Shown: positions 7,823-16,475 of the stretch, piece after piece
Layout: each line of letters begins with the position of its first letter
Numbering within the stretch: the first letter of the stretch is position 1
NCBI GenBank assembly: GCA_045659745.1
Contig: JAZRCL010000076.1
Location: forward strand, 1-39,151
Reading direction: 5' to 3'
Source of the DNA: SVTX01 sp045659745
GTDB lineage: Bacteria > Bacillota > Clostridia > Oscillospirales > CAG-272
DNA length: 39,151 nt
Program-made: the position numbers and the translations under genes
Notes under the pieces: model-generated
What the model was told of the DNA's origin: nothing
What the model saw: the letters and a program-made list of their open reading frames with translations, nothing else
Databases searched by the model: none

Positions 7823-8002
7823 ATGAAAAAGGTAACACTTATTAAGAGTCTTATCTGCGCAAAGCCCAACCAGAAGGCAACAGCTAAGTCCCTCGGTCTT
7901 AACAAGATTGGTGACAGCATTGTTCACGCAGATGACGCAGTTCTTGCAGGCAAGATCAAAGTAATCTCTCACCTCGTAGCAGTTGAGACTGTAGAAGCTT
8001 AA
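7823..8002 (+). CDS. rpmD: 50S ribosomal protein L30
   Basis: 59 residues, beginning MKKVTLIKSLICAKPNQKAT. The pattern (short strand, K-S-x-I-x-x-xPxQ, then LGLNKIGDSIVH) is that of L30, a peripheral 50S protein. AAGGAGGAG lies just upstream of the ATG. It fills the gap between rpsE and rplO, exactly where rpmD is expected in the spc operon. Confidence 0.96.
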   Translation: MKKVTLIKSLICAKPNQKATAKSLGLNKIGDSIVHADDAVLAGKIKVISHLVAVETVEA

Positions 8003-8018
8003 TAGGAGGTAATTGAGA

Positions 8019-8459
8019 ATGAAACTTAACGAACTTCGCCCCGCAGAAGGCTCCGCAAAGGCACCCTACAGAAAGGGTAGAGGAGCAGGCTCAGGTAACG
8101 GCAAAACAGCAGGTAAGGGTCACAAGGGCCAGAACGCACGTTCCGGCGGCGGTGTAAGACCCGGCTTTGAGGGAGGTCAGCTTCCCCTTTACAGAAAGCT
8201 TCCCAAGAGAGGCTTTAAGAATCATTTTGCAGTAAATTATGCAATAGTTAACGTATGCGACCTTAACAAGTTTGAGGACGGCGCAGTTGTTGACATCAAC
8301 ACTCTTCTTGCAGAGAGAATCATCCGCAAGCCCATGGACGGTCTTAAAGTCCTCGGCAACGGTGAGCTTACAAAGAAATTAACTGTTAAAGCAACCGTCT
8401 TTTCGGCAACAGCTAAGGAAAAGATAACAGCAGCAGGTGGACAGGCAGAGGAGGTATAA
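8019..8459 (+). CDS. rplO: 50S ribosomal protein L15
   Basis: 146 residues from the ATG at 8019, which sits 8 bases after AGGAGGT; an in-frame TTG six bases earlier is not preferred. L15 is a late-assembly protein with a Gly/Lys/Arg-rich N-terminal extension reaching into rRNA (MKLNELRPAEGSAKAPYRKG, then GKGHKGQNARSGG). The globular C-terminal domain is normal. secY begins 3 bp downstream. Confidence 0.97.
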   Translation: MKLNELRPAEGSAKAPYRKGRGAGSGNGKTAGKGHKGQNARSGGGVRPGFEGGQLPLYRKLPKRGFKNHFAVNYAIVNVCDLNKFEDGAVVDINTLLAERIIRKPMDGLKVLGNGELTKKLTVKATVFSATAKEKITAAGGQAEEV

Positions 8460-8461
8460 GG

Positions 8462-9787
8462 ATGTTTAAGACGTTCAAAAATGCTTGGAATACTCCCGAG
8501 CTCAAAACGAAACTCCTCTTTACTCTTCTCATTGTTATGATTTACCGTCTCGGTTGTTCGGTTATGGTTCCGTGGATAAGCTCTGATGCAGTTGATTACT
8601 TTGAAGCGCTTAACTCCGGTTCTATTTTCGGATTCATGAATCTTCTTTCGGGTGGTGCGTTCGCTCAGGCAACGTTGTTTGCACTCGGCGTATCTCCTTA
8701 CATTACGTCTTCGATCGTAATCCAGCTCCTTACAATCGTTATTCCTAAGCTCGAGCAGTGGTCTAAGGAAGGCGAGGAGGGAAGAAAGAAGATCTCCGCT
8801 CTCACAAGAGCTGTGACAATTGCTCTCGCAATAATCACATCCATTGGTTATTCGCTTTACGTTATTAACGCAGGCATGACAACCATCGATACCTCCAAGA
8901 ATTACGTATTCCAGGTTATCGTAATGGTAGCTGTTTACTGCGCAGGTGCATCCATAGTTATGTGGATGGCTGAAAAGATCAATGACCACGGTATCGGAAA
9001 CGGTATCTCCATCATACTTTTCGCAGGTATTATCTCCAGCCTCCCCAGCGGAGTGATTGGATTTATCCAGAAGATATACAACAAGCAGGACGGATTTAAC
9101 CCCTGGTGGATCCTCTGGTGTGTTGTTATCCTTGCTATTGTACTCGCAGCGGTATTCTTTATTATTTGGTTCACAAATTCCGAGCGCCGCATTCCCGTAC
9201 AGTACGCAAAGAGAGTTGTAGGACGCAAGATGTACGGCGGTCAGTCCTCCAACCTTCCTCTCCAGTTGAATATGTCCGGCGTTATGCCTGTAATCTTTGC
9301 TAACGCTATAGTAACCATTCCCGCAACCATTGCAAGCTTTGCAAATATGGACGGCAAGAATGCGTTCTGGAACACAGTTGTTAACATATTCGCTAACACA
9401 AAGCCTTTGTATATAGTACTCTTCATAATCCTTCTCGTAGCATTTGCTTACTTCTATATTATGATCTCCTTCAACCCTGTTGAGGTAGCTAATAATATCA
9501 AGAATAACGGTGGCGCGATCCCCGGTATTCGTCCCGGTAAGCCTACCAAGGACTATATCCAGAAGACTTTGAACCGTATAACCTTTATAGGCGCACTCTT
9601 CCTGTGTACTATCTCCGCGCTTCCTATGATCGCAAACGCGATTTGCGTAGCTTGCGGACAGTACTCCTTCCAGGCTCTTGCACTTTCGGGAACATCCGTG
9701 CTCATCGTAGTAGGCGTTGTTCTTGAGACAGAGCGTGAGATCGAAGCACAGCTTACAATGCGCAACTATAAGGGATTCCTTGATTGA
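8462..9787 (+). CDS. secY: Preprotein translocase subunit SecY
   Basis: 441 residues with about ten hydrophobic segments. SecY is the channel of the Sec translocon in the cytoplasmic membrane. Family hallmarks are visible: GIF-type plug region (NSGSIFGFMNLLSGGAFAQ), ALGVSPYITSSIVIQLL, the HGIGNGISIILFAGI segment in the middle, and the basic cytosolic loop with RRIPVQYAKRVVGRKMYGGQ. The last lineage marker is the TEREIEAQLTMRNYKGFL end. It is translationally close to rplO, as in spc operons. Confidence 0.98.
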   Translation: MFKTFKNAWNTPELKTKLLFTLLIVMIYRLGCSVMVPWISSDAVDYFEALNSGSIFGFMNLLSGGAFAQATLFALGVSPYITSSIVIQLLTIVIPKLEQWSKEGEEGRKKISALTRAVTIALAIITSIGYSLYVINAGMTTIDTSKNYVFQVIVMVAVYCAGASIVMWMAEKINDHGIGNGISIILFAGIISSLPSGVIGFIQKIYNKQDGFNPWWILWCVVILAIVLAAVFFIIWFTNSERRIPVQYAKRVVGRKMYGGQSSNLPLQLNMSGVMPVIFANAIVTIPATIASFANMDGKNAFWNTVVNIFANTKPLYIVLFIILLVAFAYFYIMISFNPVEVANNIKNNGGAIPGIRPGKPTKDYIQKTLNRITFIGALFLCTISALPMIANAICVACGQYSFQALALSGTSVLIVVGVVLETEREIEAQLTMRNYKGFLD

Positions 9788-9818
9788 TCCACACCTTAAA
9801 TTTTATCGGAGGAACAAT

Positions 9819-10457
9819 ATGAAACTGATATTGTTAGGTGCGCCCGGCGCGGGCAAAGGCACACAGTCGGCAAGAATTTCTGAAAAATATAATATTCCTG
9901 CAATCGCAACAGGAGATATTCTCCGCGGTGCGATAAAGGAAGGCACAGAGCTTGGTCTCTCTGCTAAGAGCTATATGGATGCAGGAAAGCTTGTTCCCGA
10001 TGACGTTGTCGTTGGCATCATAAAGGATTATCTTTCGACAGATGCTTGCAAGAATGGATTCATTCTTGACGGTTTCCCCCGTTCGATCCCTCAGGCAGAG
10101 GCTCTTGACGCTATGGGCGTTAAGATCGACGTTGTTCTCAGCATCGAGGTACCTGACGAGAAGATCATTTCTCGTATGAGCGGCAGACGCGTTTGCCGTT
10201 GCGGTGCTTCCTACCACGTTGACTACATTCCTCCCAAGGTAGAGAATGTATGTGACAAGTGTGGAGACACACTCTACGTCAGAGAGGACGACAAGGCGGA
10301 AACAGTAGCAAACAGACTTAAAACTTTCCACACTCAGACCGAGCCGCTTAAGGAATTCTACGCGGCAAAGGGAATCCTTGCAACAGTTGAGGGACAGGAA
10401 GAGGTCGCAGATACGACAGCTCTTGTTTTCGAGGCACTTGCAAAGGTTGAGGCATAA
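9819..10457 (+). CDS. adk: Adenylate kinase, zinc-lid form
   Basis: 212 residues from the ATG at 9819, preceded by CGGAGGA. It converts ATP + AMP to 2 ADP. The P-loop GAPGAGKGTQ is at residues 8-17, the AMP-binding TGDILR at 31-36 and DGFPR at 84-88. The lid (about 123-158) has Cys126, Cys128, Cys145 and Cys148. The first pair is C-x-C (VCRCGASYH), whereas zinc lids normally have C-x2-C, so metal binding may be altered. Gene order secY-adk-map is typical. Confidence 0.97.
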   Translation: MKLILLGAPGAGKGTQSARISEKYNIPAIATGDILRGAIKEGTELGLSAKSYMDAGKLVPDDVVVGIIKDYLSTDACKNGFILDGFPRSIPQAEALDAMGVKIDVVLSIEVPDEKIISRMSGRRVCRCGASYHVDYIPPKVENVCDKCGDTLYVREDDKAETVANRLKTFHTQTEPLKEFYAAKGILATVEGQEEVADTTALVFEALAKVEA

Positions 10458-10472
10458 TTCTGAGGTTTACGG

Positions 10473-11234
10473 ATGATACAGCTAAAAAATTCTGTGCAGC
10501 TCAAAGAAATGCGAGAGGCAGGAAGAATCACGGGCGAGGCATTGCTCGTCGCCCGTGATAGCATCCGTGAAGGTATGAGCACTTATGAGCTTGACAAGAT
10601 TATACGCGAGTATATCGAGTCGCAGGGTGCAAAACCTTCTTTCCTCGGATACGGCGGTTTTCCCGGAAGCGCTTGTATAAGCATAAACGACGAGGTAATT
10701 CACGGAATCCCCTCCAAGAAGGTATTATTCAAGGAAGGCGATATCGTAAAGATAGACGTCGGAGCATTCAAGAACGGTTTCCACGGTGACGCCGCTAGAA
10801 CGCTTGCAATTGGACGCGCGAGCGACGAGGCAAAAAAGCTTATCGAGGTGACGAGAAACAGCTTTTTCTGCGGAGTTGAGCAGTTCAAAGCAGGCAATAG
10901 ACTCGGAGATATAGGTCACGCCATTGACTCACTTGTCGTGGCGAACGGCTTTTCCACAGTCAAGAGATATATCGGACACGGCATAGGCCGCGAGCTTCAC
11001 GAATCTCCCGACGTTCCCAACTACGGAACGCAGGGAAGAGGCACGAGACTTTGCACAGGCATGGTGCTCGCTATCGAGCCGATGGTAAATATCGGAGGCG
11101 AGGGTGTCAGAGAAATGTCGGATGGCTGGACGGTAAAGACCGCAGACGGCTCTCTCTCGGCGCATTATGAAAATACGGTTGCCCTGACGGCAGACGGAAT
11201 ACAGATAATGACGCTTATCGAATCGGATTTTTGA
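10473..11234 (+). CDS. map: Methionine aminopeptidase, type I
   Basis: 253 residues. It removes the initiator Met from nascent proteins using a dimetal site. All ligands are present: Asp95, Asp106, His169, Glu202 and Glu233, with catalytic His77, each two positions before the E. coli enzyme numbering. Motifs seen are INDEVIHGIP, KIDVGAFKNGFHGDAART, GHGIGRELHE and LAIEPMV. The ribosome-binding site is a weaker GAGG. It lies between adk and infA. Confidence 0.98.
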   Translation: MIQLKNSVQLKEMREAGRITGEALLVARDSIREGMSTYELDKIIREYIESQGAKPSFLGYGGFPGSACISINDEVIHGIPSKKVLFKEGDIVKIDVGAFKNGFHGDAARTLAIGRASDEAKKLIEVTRNSFFCGVEQFKAGNRLGDIGHAIDSLVVANGFSTVKRYIGHGIGRELHESPDVPNYGTQGRGTRLCTGMVLAIEPMVNIGGEGVREMSDGWTVKTADGSLSAHYENTVALTADGIQIMTLIESDF

Positions 11235-11256
11235 GTAATTGAAAGGAACAGGTTAT

Positions 11257-11475
11257 ATGCCGAAGGATGATGTTATTGAATTTGAAGGCGAAGTAGTTGA
11301 GGTACTTCCCAACGCCGTCTTCAAGGTAAAGCTTCCCAACGGGCACATAGTTACAGCCCATCTCTCGGGAAAGCTCAGAATGAATTATATTAGAATTTTG
11401 CAGGGTGACCACGTAACCGTTGAGGTTTCGGTATACGATCTTACAAAGGGTCGTATCACATGGCGCTCCAAATAA
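11257..11475 (+). CDS. infA: Translation initiation factor IF-1
   Basis: 72 residues from the ATG at 11257, the exact family length. An in-frame TTG at 11239 would overlap the AAAGGA ribosome-binding site and is rejected as start. IF-1 is a single S1/OB-fold protein occupying the ribosomal A site. The sequence EVVEVLPNAVFKVKLPNGH and LSGKLRMNYIRILQGDHVTVE is canonical. Confidence 0.98.
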   Translation: MPKDDVIEFEGEVVEVLPNAVFKVKLPNGHIVTAHLSGKLRMNYIRILQGDHVTVEVSVYDLTKGRITWRSK

Positions 11476-11517
11476 GATTTTACTAAAAATACTCTAAAGA
11501 AAGGTAGGTTTACAGAG

Positions 11518-11631
11518 ATGAAAGTTAAACCGTCCGTTAAGAAGATCTGCGAAAAATGCAAGATCATAAAGAGAAAAGGTAAAGTCATGGTAATCTGCGA
11601 GAACCCCAAGCACAAGCAGAAGCAGGGTTAA
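11518..11631 (+). CDS. rpmJ: 50S ribosomal protein L36
   Basis: 37 residues, starting MKVKPSVKKICEKCKIIKRK. The zinc ribbon Cys11, Cys14, Cys27 and His32 (C-x2-C-x12-C-x4-H) is intact, so this is the zinc form. The site AAGGTAGG precedes the ATG. It lies between infA and rpsM, the normal place. Confidence 0.97.
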   Translation: MKVKPSVKKICEKCKIIKRKGKVMVICENPKHKQKQG

Positions 11632-11685
11632 TCGCACACCGACGACTAACCAAATCAACTCATTTTAACAGAGAGGTAAAACAGA

Positions 11686-12054
11686 ATGGCACGTATAGCA
11701 GGTGTTGATATTCCTAATAACAAGCGCGTTGAAATCGCCCTTACCTATATTTACGGTATCGGCCGCAAGAGCGCAAACGATATCCTTGCTGCTACAGGTA
11801 TCAATCCTGATACCAGAGCAAAGGATCTTACAGAGGAAGAAATTGCAAAACTCCGTGACGTTATCGAAAACTCTTACACCGTTGAAGGTGACCTTCGCAG
11901 AGAAGTTTCCCTCAACATCAAGAGATTGGTAGAAGTTAACTGCTACCGCGGTATCAGACACAGAAAAGGTCTTCCCGTAAGAGGACAGAGAACAAAGACA
12001 AATGCGAGAACAAGAAAAGGTCCCGCAAAGACAATCGCTAACAAGAAGAAGTAA
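11686..12054 (+). CDS. rpsM: 30S ribosomal protein S13
   Basis: 122 residues. S13 contacts the P-site tRNA and forms bridges to the 50S. The signatures MARIAGVDIPNNKRVEIALTYIYGIG and CYRGIRHRKGLPVRGQRTKTNARTRKG are standard, with the basic C-terminal tail. The ribosome-binding site is AGAGAGG. The S13-S11-S4-alpha-L17 order is the alpha operon. Confidence 0.98.
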   Translation: MARIAGVDIPNNKRVEIALTYIYGIGRKSANDILAATGINPDTRAKDLTEEEIAKLRDVIENSYTVEGDLRREVSLNIKRLVEVNCYRGIRHRKGLPVRGQRTKTNARTRKGPAKTIANKKK

Positions 12055-12069
12055 AGGAGTGGCATAAAG

Positions 12070-12468
12070 ATGGCAAAAGCAACAGCAAAAAAGGTTGTTA
12101 GAAAGCGCCGCGAAAGAAAGAATATTGAAAAGGGCGTAGTACACATTCAGTCCACTTTCAATAACACTATCGTTACAATCACGGACGTTAACGGCAACGC
12201 AATTTCTTGGGCTTCCGCAGGTGAGCTCGGCTTTAAGGGCTCCAGAAAGTCCACCCCCTTTGCAGCACAGTCCGCTTCCGAGACTGCAGCTCGCGCAGCA
12301 GTTGAGCACGGTCTCAAGTCTGTTGAAGTATATGTAAAGGGCCCCGGTTCGGGACGTGAATCCGCAATCCGTGCGCTTGAGACAGTAGGTCTTCAGATAA
12401 CGCTCATCAAGGACGTTACTCCTATCCCTCACAACGGTTGCAGACCCCCCAAGCGCAGACGCGTATAA
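12070..12468 (+). CDS. rpsK: 30S ribosomal protein S11
   Basis: 132 residues. S11 forms the platform with S18 and contacts mRNA near the E site. The signatures GVVHIQSTFNNTIVTITD, KSTPFAAQSA and the end VTPIPHNGCRPPKRRRV are canonical. The ribosome-binding site is AAAGGAG. Confidence 0.98.
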   Translation: MAKATAKKVVRKRRERKNIEKGVVHIQSTFNNTIVTITDVNGNAISWASAGELGFKGSRKSTPFAAQSASETAARAAVEHGLKSVEVYVKGPGSGRESAIRALETVGLQITLIKDVTPIPHNGCRPPKRRRV

Positions 12469-12488
12469 TCTAAAGGAGGAACTGAAAA

Positions 12489-13115
12489 ATGGCAAGATAT
12501 ACAGGACCCTCATGCAAGCTTTGCCGCAGAGAAGGTAAGAAGCTTTACCTCAAGGGCGAAAGATGCACAAGTGGTAAGTGCGCACTCGACCGCAGAAACA
12601 CAGCTCCCGGTCAGCACGGCGCAGCAAAGAAGAAGATGGGCGAATACGGCGTTCAGCTTCGTGAAAAGCAGACAACAAGAAGATACTATGGCGTTCTTGA
12701 AAAGCAGTTCAAGAACTACTATGAAGAGGCAGCTCGCAAGGAAGGTATGACAGGTGAAAACCTCCTCGTTCTTCTCGAGAGACGTCTTGACAACACAGTT
12801 TACAGAATGGGCCTTGCAGAGTCTCACAAGGAAGCTCGTCAGCTCGTTCTCCACGCACACTTCACACTCAACGGCAAGAAGGTTAACATTCCTTCACTCC
12901 TCGTAAAGCCCGGTGACGTTATTTCCGTTAAGGAATCCAGCCGTTCTTCCGAGAAGTTCAAGGCTCTTGCTGAATCTCTTGAGTCGAAGACTGCTCCCAA
13001 GTGGCTTGACCTCAACAAGGCAGATCTCTCTGCTAAGGTTGTTGCATTCCCCGCAAGAGAAGACATCGACTTTGATTTCAACGAGCAGCTTATCGTCGAG
13101 CTTTATTCCAAGTAA
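12489..13115 (+). CDS. rpsD: 30S ribosomal protein S4, zinc form
   Basis: 208 residues. S4 nucleates 30S assembly and regulates its own operon in several bacteria. The N-terminal zinc motif is present: Cys9, Cys12, Cys26 and Cys31 (C-x2-C-x13-C-x4-C). The S4 RNA-binding domain (RLDNTVYRMGLAESHKEARQLVLHAHFTLNG) is complete. It is followed by a 95-bp gap with two mutually exclusive hairpins before rpoA. Confidence 0.98.
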   Translation: MARYTGPSCKLCRREGKKLYLKGERCTSGKCALDRRNTAPGQHGAAKKKMGEYGVQLREKQTTRRYYGVLEKQFKNYYEEAARKEGMTGENLLVLLERRLDNTVYRMGLAESHKEARQLVLHAHFTLNGKKVNIPSLLVKPGDVISVKESSRSSEKFKALAESLESKTAPKWLDLNKADLSAKVVAFPAREDIDFDFNEQLIVELYSK

Positions 13116-13116
13116 T

Positions 13117-13150
13117 ACCGCATAATTGGGAAGTTGTGCGGTGTTACCGC
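13117..13150 (+). promoter_or_regulatory. Alternative hairpins upstream of rpoA
   Basis: ACCGCA (13117-13122) can pair with TGCGGT (13137-13142). The same GCGGT (13138-13142) can instead pair with ACCGC (13146-13150) in a tight 5-bp, 3-nt-loop hairpin. The two structures exclude each other. The rpoA ribosome-binding site follows about 50 bases later. An attenuator or S4-responsive site is possible; the stems are short, so this is tentative. Confidence 0.35.
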
Positions 13151-13210
13151 TCAATTTTCACTCAATTACAAGAAATTTATAATTAAAATTTTAATAGGAG
13201 GTTATTTGGA

Positions 13211-14185
13211 ATGATAGAGATAGAGAAGCCTAATATAACTACAGTAGAGACGAGTGAAGACGGTTCCCATGGAACGTTCGTCGTAGAGCCCCTCGAAAGA
13301 GGCTTCGGCATTACACTCGGCAACTCGCTTCGCAGAGTTCTTTTGAGCTCGCTCCCCGGCTATGCTGTAACAAGCATAAAGATTGACGGTATTCTCCATG
13401 AGTTCAGCACTATCCCCGGTGTAACAGAAGACGTTACCGAGATAGTACTTAACGTAAAGGGAATTATCGCAAAGCTCAATTGCCACGGTCCCAAGACTGT
13501 GTACATTGACGTACTCGGTGAGCATGACGTAACTGCGGGAGATATCAAGCAGGATAGCGACATTGAAATTCTTAACCCCGACCATCATATCGCAACAGTA
13601 GCAGAGAACGAGAGATTCTACATGGAGCTTACGTTCAACTGCGACAGAGGCTACGTTTCGCAGGAGCGTAACAAGCAGCTTCACAGCGATTTCCTCGGCA
13701 TGAATGCTTCAATGCCTATCAACACGATATTCACTGACTCGATATACACCCCCGTTTACAAGGTGAACTATGAAGTCGAAAATACACGTTCCGGTAGCAA
13801 CACAGACCTCGACAAGCTTACGCTTGAGGTAGTGACAAACGGTACTATTTCGGCTAAGGAAGCGATTTCTCTCGGAGCCAAGATTCTCAATGAGCATCTC
13901 AACTTGTTTGTGGATCTTTCAGATGACGCAAAGAAGGCTGAGATTATGATCGAGAGTAAGGAAACCAAGAAGGAAAAGGTTCTTGAGATGACCATTGAGG
14001 AACTTGACATGTCTGTTCGTAGCTTCAACTGCTTGAAGCGTGCAGGCATTGACACAGTTGAAGATCTTACTAACCGCACTGAAGAGGATATGATTAAGGT
14101 GCGTAATCTTGGTAAGAAGTCGCTTGACGAAGTTATTCAGAAACTCCATTCGCTCGGACTTGACCTCAAGCGCGACGAGGAGTAA
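13211..14185 (+). CDS. rpoA: DNA-directed RNA polymerase subunit alpha
   Basis: 324 residues. The N-terminal domain (dimerisation, RFERGFGITLGNSLRRVLLSS-type motif seen as PLERGFGITLGNSLRRVLLS) runs to about residue 235. After a linker comes the C-terminal domain that contacts UP elements and activators (RSFNCLKRAGIDTVEDL, then VRNLGKKSLDEVIQKL). The ribosome-binding site is AGGAGG. Confidence 0.98.
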   Translation: MIEIEKPNITTVETSEDGSHGTFVVEPLERGFGITLGNSLRRVLLSSLPGYAVTSIKIDGILHEFSTIPGVTEDVTEIVLNVKGIIAKLNCHGPKTVYIDVLGEHDVTAGDIKQDSDIEILNPDHHIATVAENERFYMELTFNCDRGYVSQERNKQLHSDFLGMNASMPINTIFTDSIYTPVYKVNYEVENTRSGSNTDLDKLTLEVVTNGTISAKEAISLGAKILNEHLNLFVDLSDDAKKAEIMIESKETKKEKVLEMTIEELDMSVRSFNCLKRAGIDTVEDLTNRTEEDMIKVRNLGKKSLDEVIQKLHSLGLDLKRDEE

Positions 14186-14231
14186 AAATTATTTGATAAT
14201 ACAGTAATATATCAGAAGGAGGGAATCAGAG

Positions 14232-14594
14232 ATGCCCGCAAATAGAAAGCTCGGCAGAACCACCGCGCACAGAAACGCAATGCTTCGCGGCATGGTTACA
14301 CTTTTGCTTGAGAACGGACAGGTTGAGACAACTCTCACAAGAGCAAAGGAAGTTCGTTCCATCGCAGAAAAGATGATTACACTTGGCAAGAAGAACACTC
14401 TTGCAAGCTATAGAGCAGCTCTTTCCTACATTACAAAGGAAGACGTTGCAAAGAAGTTGTTTGACGAGATCGCTCCCAAGTACGCTAACCGTAACGGCGG
14501 TTATACACAGATCCTCAAGATCGGTGTTCGCCGAGGTGACGCAGCTGAAATGGCTATCGTTAGACTCATTGACGAGGACGCTAAGGCTGAATAA
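14232..14594 (+). CDS. rplQ: 50S ribosomal protein L17
   Basis: 120 residues. L17 sits near the tunnel exit. The start MPANRKLGRTTAHRNAMLRGM is canonical, as is GGYTQILKIGVRRGDAAEMAIVRL. The ribosome-binding site is AAGGAGGG. It is the last gene of the cluster and is followed by a strong terminator. Confidence 0.98.
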   Translation: MPANRKLGRTTAHRNAMLRGMVTLLLENGQVETTLTRAKEVRSIAEKMITLGKKNTLASYRAALSYITKEDVAKKLFDEIAPKYANRNGGYTQILKIGVRRGDAAEMAIVRLIDEDAKAE

Positions 14595-14606
14595 TTGTCA
14601 ATGACA

Positions 14607-14645
14607 TAAAAAACCAGGTTGCAGTAATGCAACCTGTTTTTTGTT
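14607..14645. terminator. Bidirectional terminator after rplQ and mgtE
   Basis: A perfect 9-bp stem CAGGTTGCA (14615-14623) / TGCAACCTG (14628-14636) with a GTAA loop is flanked by an A-run on the left and a T-run on the right. It can end transcription of the ribosomal cluster (+) and of mgtE (-), whose stop lies just beyond. Confidence 0.92.
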
Positions 14646-14652
14646 GTTTTAA

Positions 14653-16305
14653 TTAAAACCCAAGAATTCTTGAAGCTATTGCGAAATATACGATAAGTGT
14701 GAGAGTATCAACTATCGTTGCGATAAGGGGAGTTGCCATGACGGCGGGGTCAAGTCCTATGCGCTTAGCGCCTATAGGCAGACACGCGCCGATAAGCTTT
14801 GCGATAACTATCGCGCATATTACCGTGACGCTTACTATCAATGCGACCTCGACGTTTTCCCAGGTAAAGTCAAGCTTGAAATCCACAAGCATCGTCTTTA
14901 TAAAGCAAGCGACCGCAATACAAGCTCCGCAGAGCAGGGAAACTCTAAATTCCTTCCAGATGATCTTGAATATGTCGCCCATAGATATTTCGTCAAGCGA
15001 GAGCGCACGGATTATTGCAACGGATGCCTGGCTTCCTGCGTTACCGCCCGTGTTCATAAGCATAGGCACGAATACTGCAAGAATAGCGTATGTTCCAAGT
15101 GCCGCCTCGTATTTTGCCATTATCATACCCGTAAATATTGCGGATATCATGATGATAAGAAGCCAGGGGAATCGCTTGCGCCAGGTCTCCCACACGCCCG
15201 TTCTCATATAAGGCTTGTCGGTAGGCGCCATACCTGCGAGCATTTCGATATCCTCGGTAGCCTCCTCGGTGATGACGTCAAGCGCGTCGTCGACCGTAAC
15301 GATACCTACGAGTCGATTTTCCTTATCAACGATAGGGAGAGCCAAAAGGTCGTACTTCGAAATGGTGTCTGCGACGGTTTCCTGGTCGTCAAGAGTTGAC
15401 GCGCAGATTATCTGATCGCTCATAACGTCCGCTATAAGCGCGTTGGGATCGGCGTAGAGAAGGTCCTTAAAGGAAATGATACCCTGAAGCACTCGTCTGT
15501 TGTCCGTGACGTATGCGTAGTAGACGGTTTCCTTATCTATACCAGTTATTCGTATATGCTCTATCGCCTGAGTGCAGGTCATTTCTGCGCGAAGGTCGAT
15601 AAACTCGGCGGTCATGACGCTTCCTGCGCTATCGTCGGGGTATGCGAGGAATTTGTTTATCTCCGCACGTGTTTCGGGAGTTGCGGTTTTCAGAACTCGA
15701 CGAACTATATTTGCAGGAAGCTCCTCGAGCATGTCAACTGCGTCGTCGACGGAAAGCTCTTCGATAATGATTGAAAGCTCTCGGTCAGTCATTGCGGTGA
15801 TGATCTTGTGCTGTACGTCGCTCTCAAGCTCGGCAAAAACCTCCGCTGCCGTGTCTTTCTTGAGAAGCTTGAACACTGCAGGGATACGCTGGGAAGGAAG
15901 CTCAGAGAAGAAATCTGCGGCGTCTACAGGGTTGAGCTCTTCAAGCCCATGCATAAACTCGGTATATTTCTTGTCGTCAAGCAGCTCTACGAGCATATCA
16001 AACTTGTTTTCAAGCTCTTCCTCGTATGCTTCGGTTGCGGAGTCCTCGTTTTTGTCCTCCTCAAGCTCCTTTTTTATCTCCTCGATCTCGTCGTAGTCGG
16101 TGTTTTCGTCGATGTCGTCAATGTCTATTTCCTTGTCATCATCAGAGTCCTCGTCATCAGACTCTTTGATTTCATCGGGCTTCTTGACTTCTTCTTCGGA
16201 GGGACTTGGGGCGGGGGCACCGTCAATTTCATTATTGATTATTTCATCATTTTCGAGTTTGTCGATGTCGGAATCATCAAGAATATCCTTCTTGTTTTCT
16301 GCCAT
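14653..16305 (-). CDS. mgtE: Magnesium transporter MgtE, acidic N-terminal extension
   Basis: 550 residues, about 100 longer than typical MgtE. The family imports Mg2+ through a dimeric gated pore. From about residue 100 it is canonical: N domain (100-225), two CBS domains (about 230-350) and five membrane segments (about 380-550). The pore-region signature PMLMNTGGNAGSQAS is at 414-428. The extra first ~98 residues are highly acidic and low-complexity (Asp/Glu runs). The N and CBS domains normally sense cytosolic Mg2+, so the acidic arm could add cation binding (inference). No M-box riboswitch was seen; the leader is about 40 nt. Confidence 0.95.
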   Translation of the reverse strand: MAENKKDILDDSDIDKLENDEIINNEIDGAPAPSPSEEEVKKPDEIKESDDEDSDDDKEIDIDDIDENTDYDEIEEIKKELEEDKNEDSATEAYEEELENKFDMLVELLDDKKYTEFMHGLEELNPVDAADFFSELPSQRIPAVFKLLKKDTAAEVFAELESDVQHKIITAMTDRELSIIIEELSVDDAVDMLEELPANIVRRVLKTATPETRAEINKFLAYPDDSAGSVMTAEFIDLRAEMTCTQAIEHIRITGIDKETVYYAYVTDNRRVLQGIISFKDLLYADPNALIADVMSDQIICASTLDDQETVADTISKYDLLALPIVDKENRLVGIVTVDDALDVITEEATEDIEMLAGMAPTDKPYMRTGVWETWRKRFPWLLIIMISAIFTGMIMAKYEAALGTYAILAVFVPMLMNTGGNAGSQASVAIIRALSLDEISMGDIFKIIWKEFRVSLLCGACIAVACFIKTMLVDFKLDFTWENVEVALIVSVTVICAIVIAKLIGACLPIGAKRIGLDPAVMATPLIATIVDTLTLIVYFAIASRILGF

Positions 16306-16352
16306 AGATAAGCCCTCCTTTCTGTAAAAATAAACATTATTCCACTATAAAC

Positions 16353-16381
16353 AGTATAGCATTGTCAGAGGAATTTGTCAA
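16353..16381 (-). promoter_or_regulatory. mgtE promoter
   Basis: Read on the minus strand: TTGACA, a 17-bp spacer, then TATACT. It lies about 48 bases upstream of the mgtE start, which has an AAGGAGGG site. Confidence 0.85.
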
Positions 16382-16440
16382 CAAAAATATTTTTGACAGG
16401 GGGAGAGGAATTTTCAACGTCGAATTGTCTAAATTCACGA

Positions 16441-16475
16441 TAAAAAAACCGCAGGTTATTCCTGCGGATTTTTTA
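16441..16475 (-). terminator. Terminator of the YcxB-like gene
   Basis: A CCGCAGG/CCTGCGG stem (16449-16455 and 16461-16467) with flanking A- and T-runs directly follows the stop codon of the minus-strand gene. The A-run on the left becomes the U-tract of the minus transcript. Confidence 0.88.

Noticed and set aside
16306..16352. M-box magnesium riboswitch before mgtE
   Set aside because: The promoter leaves only about 40 nt of leader, too short for the element.
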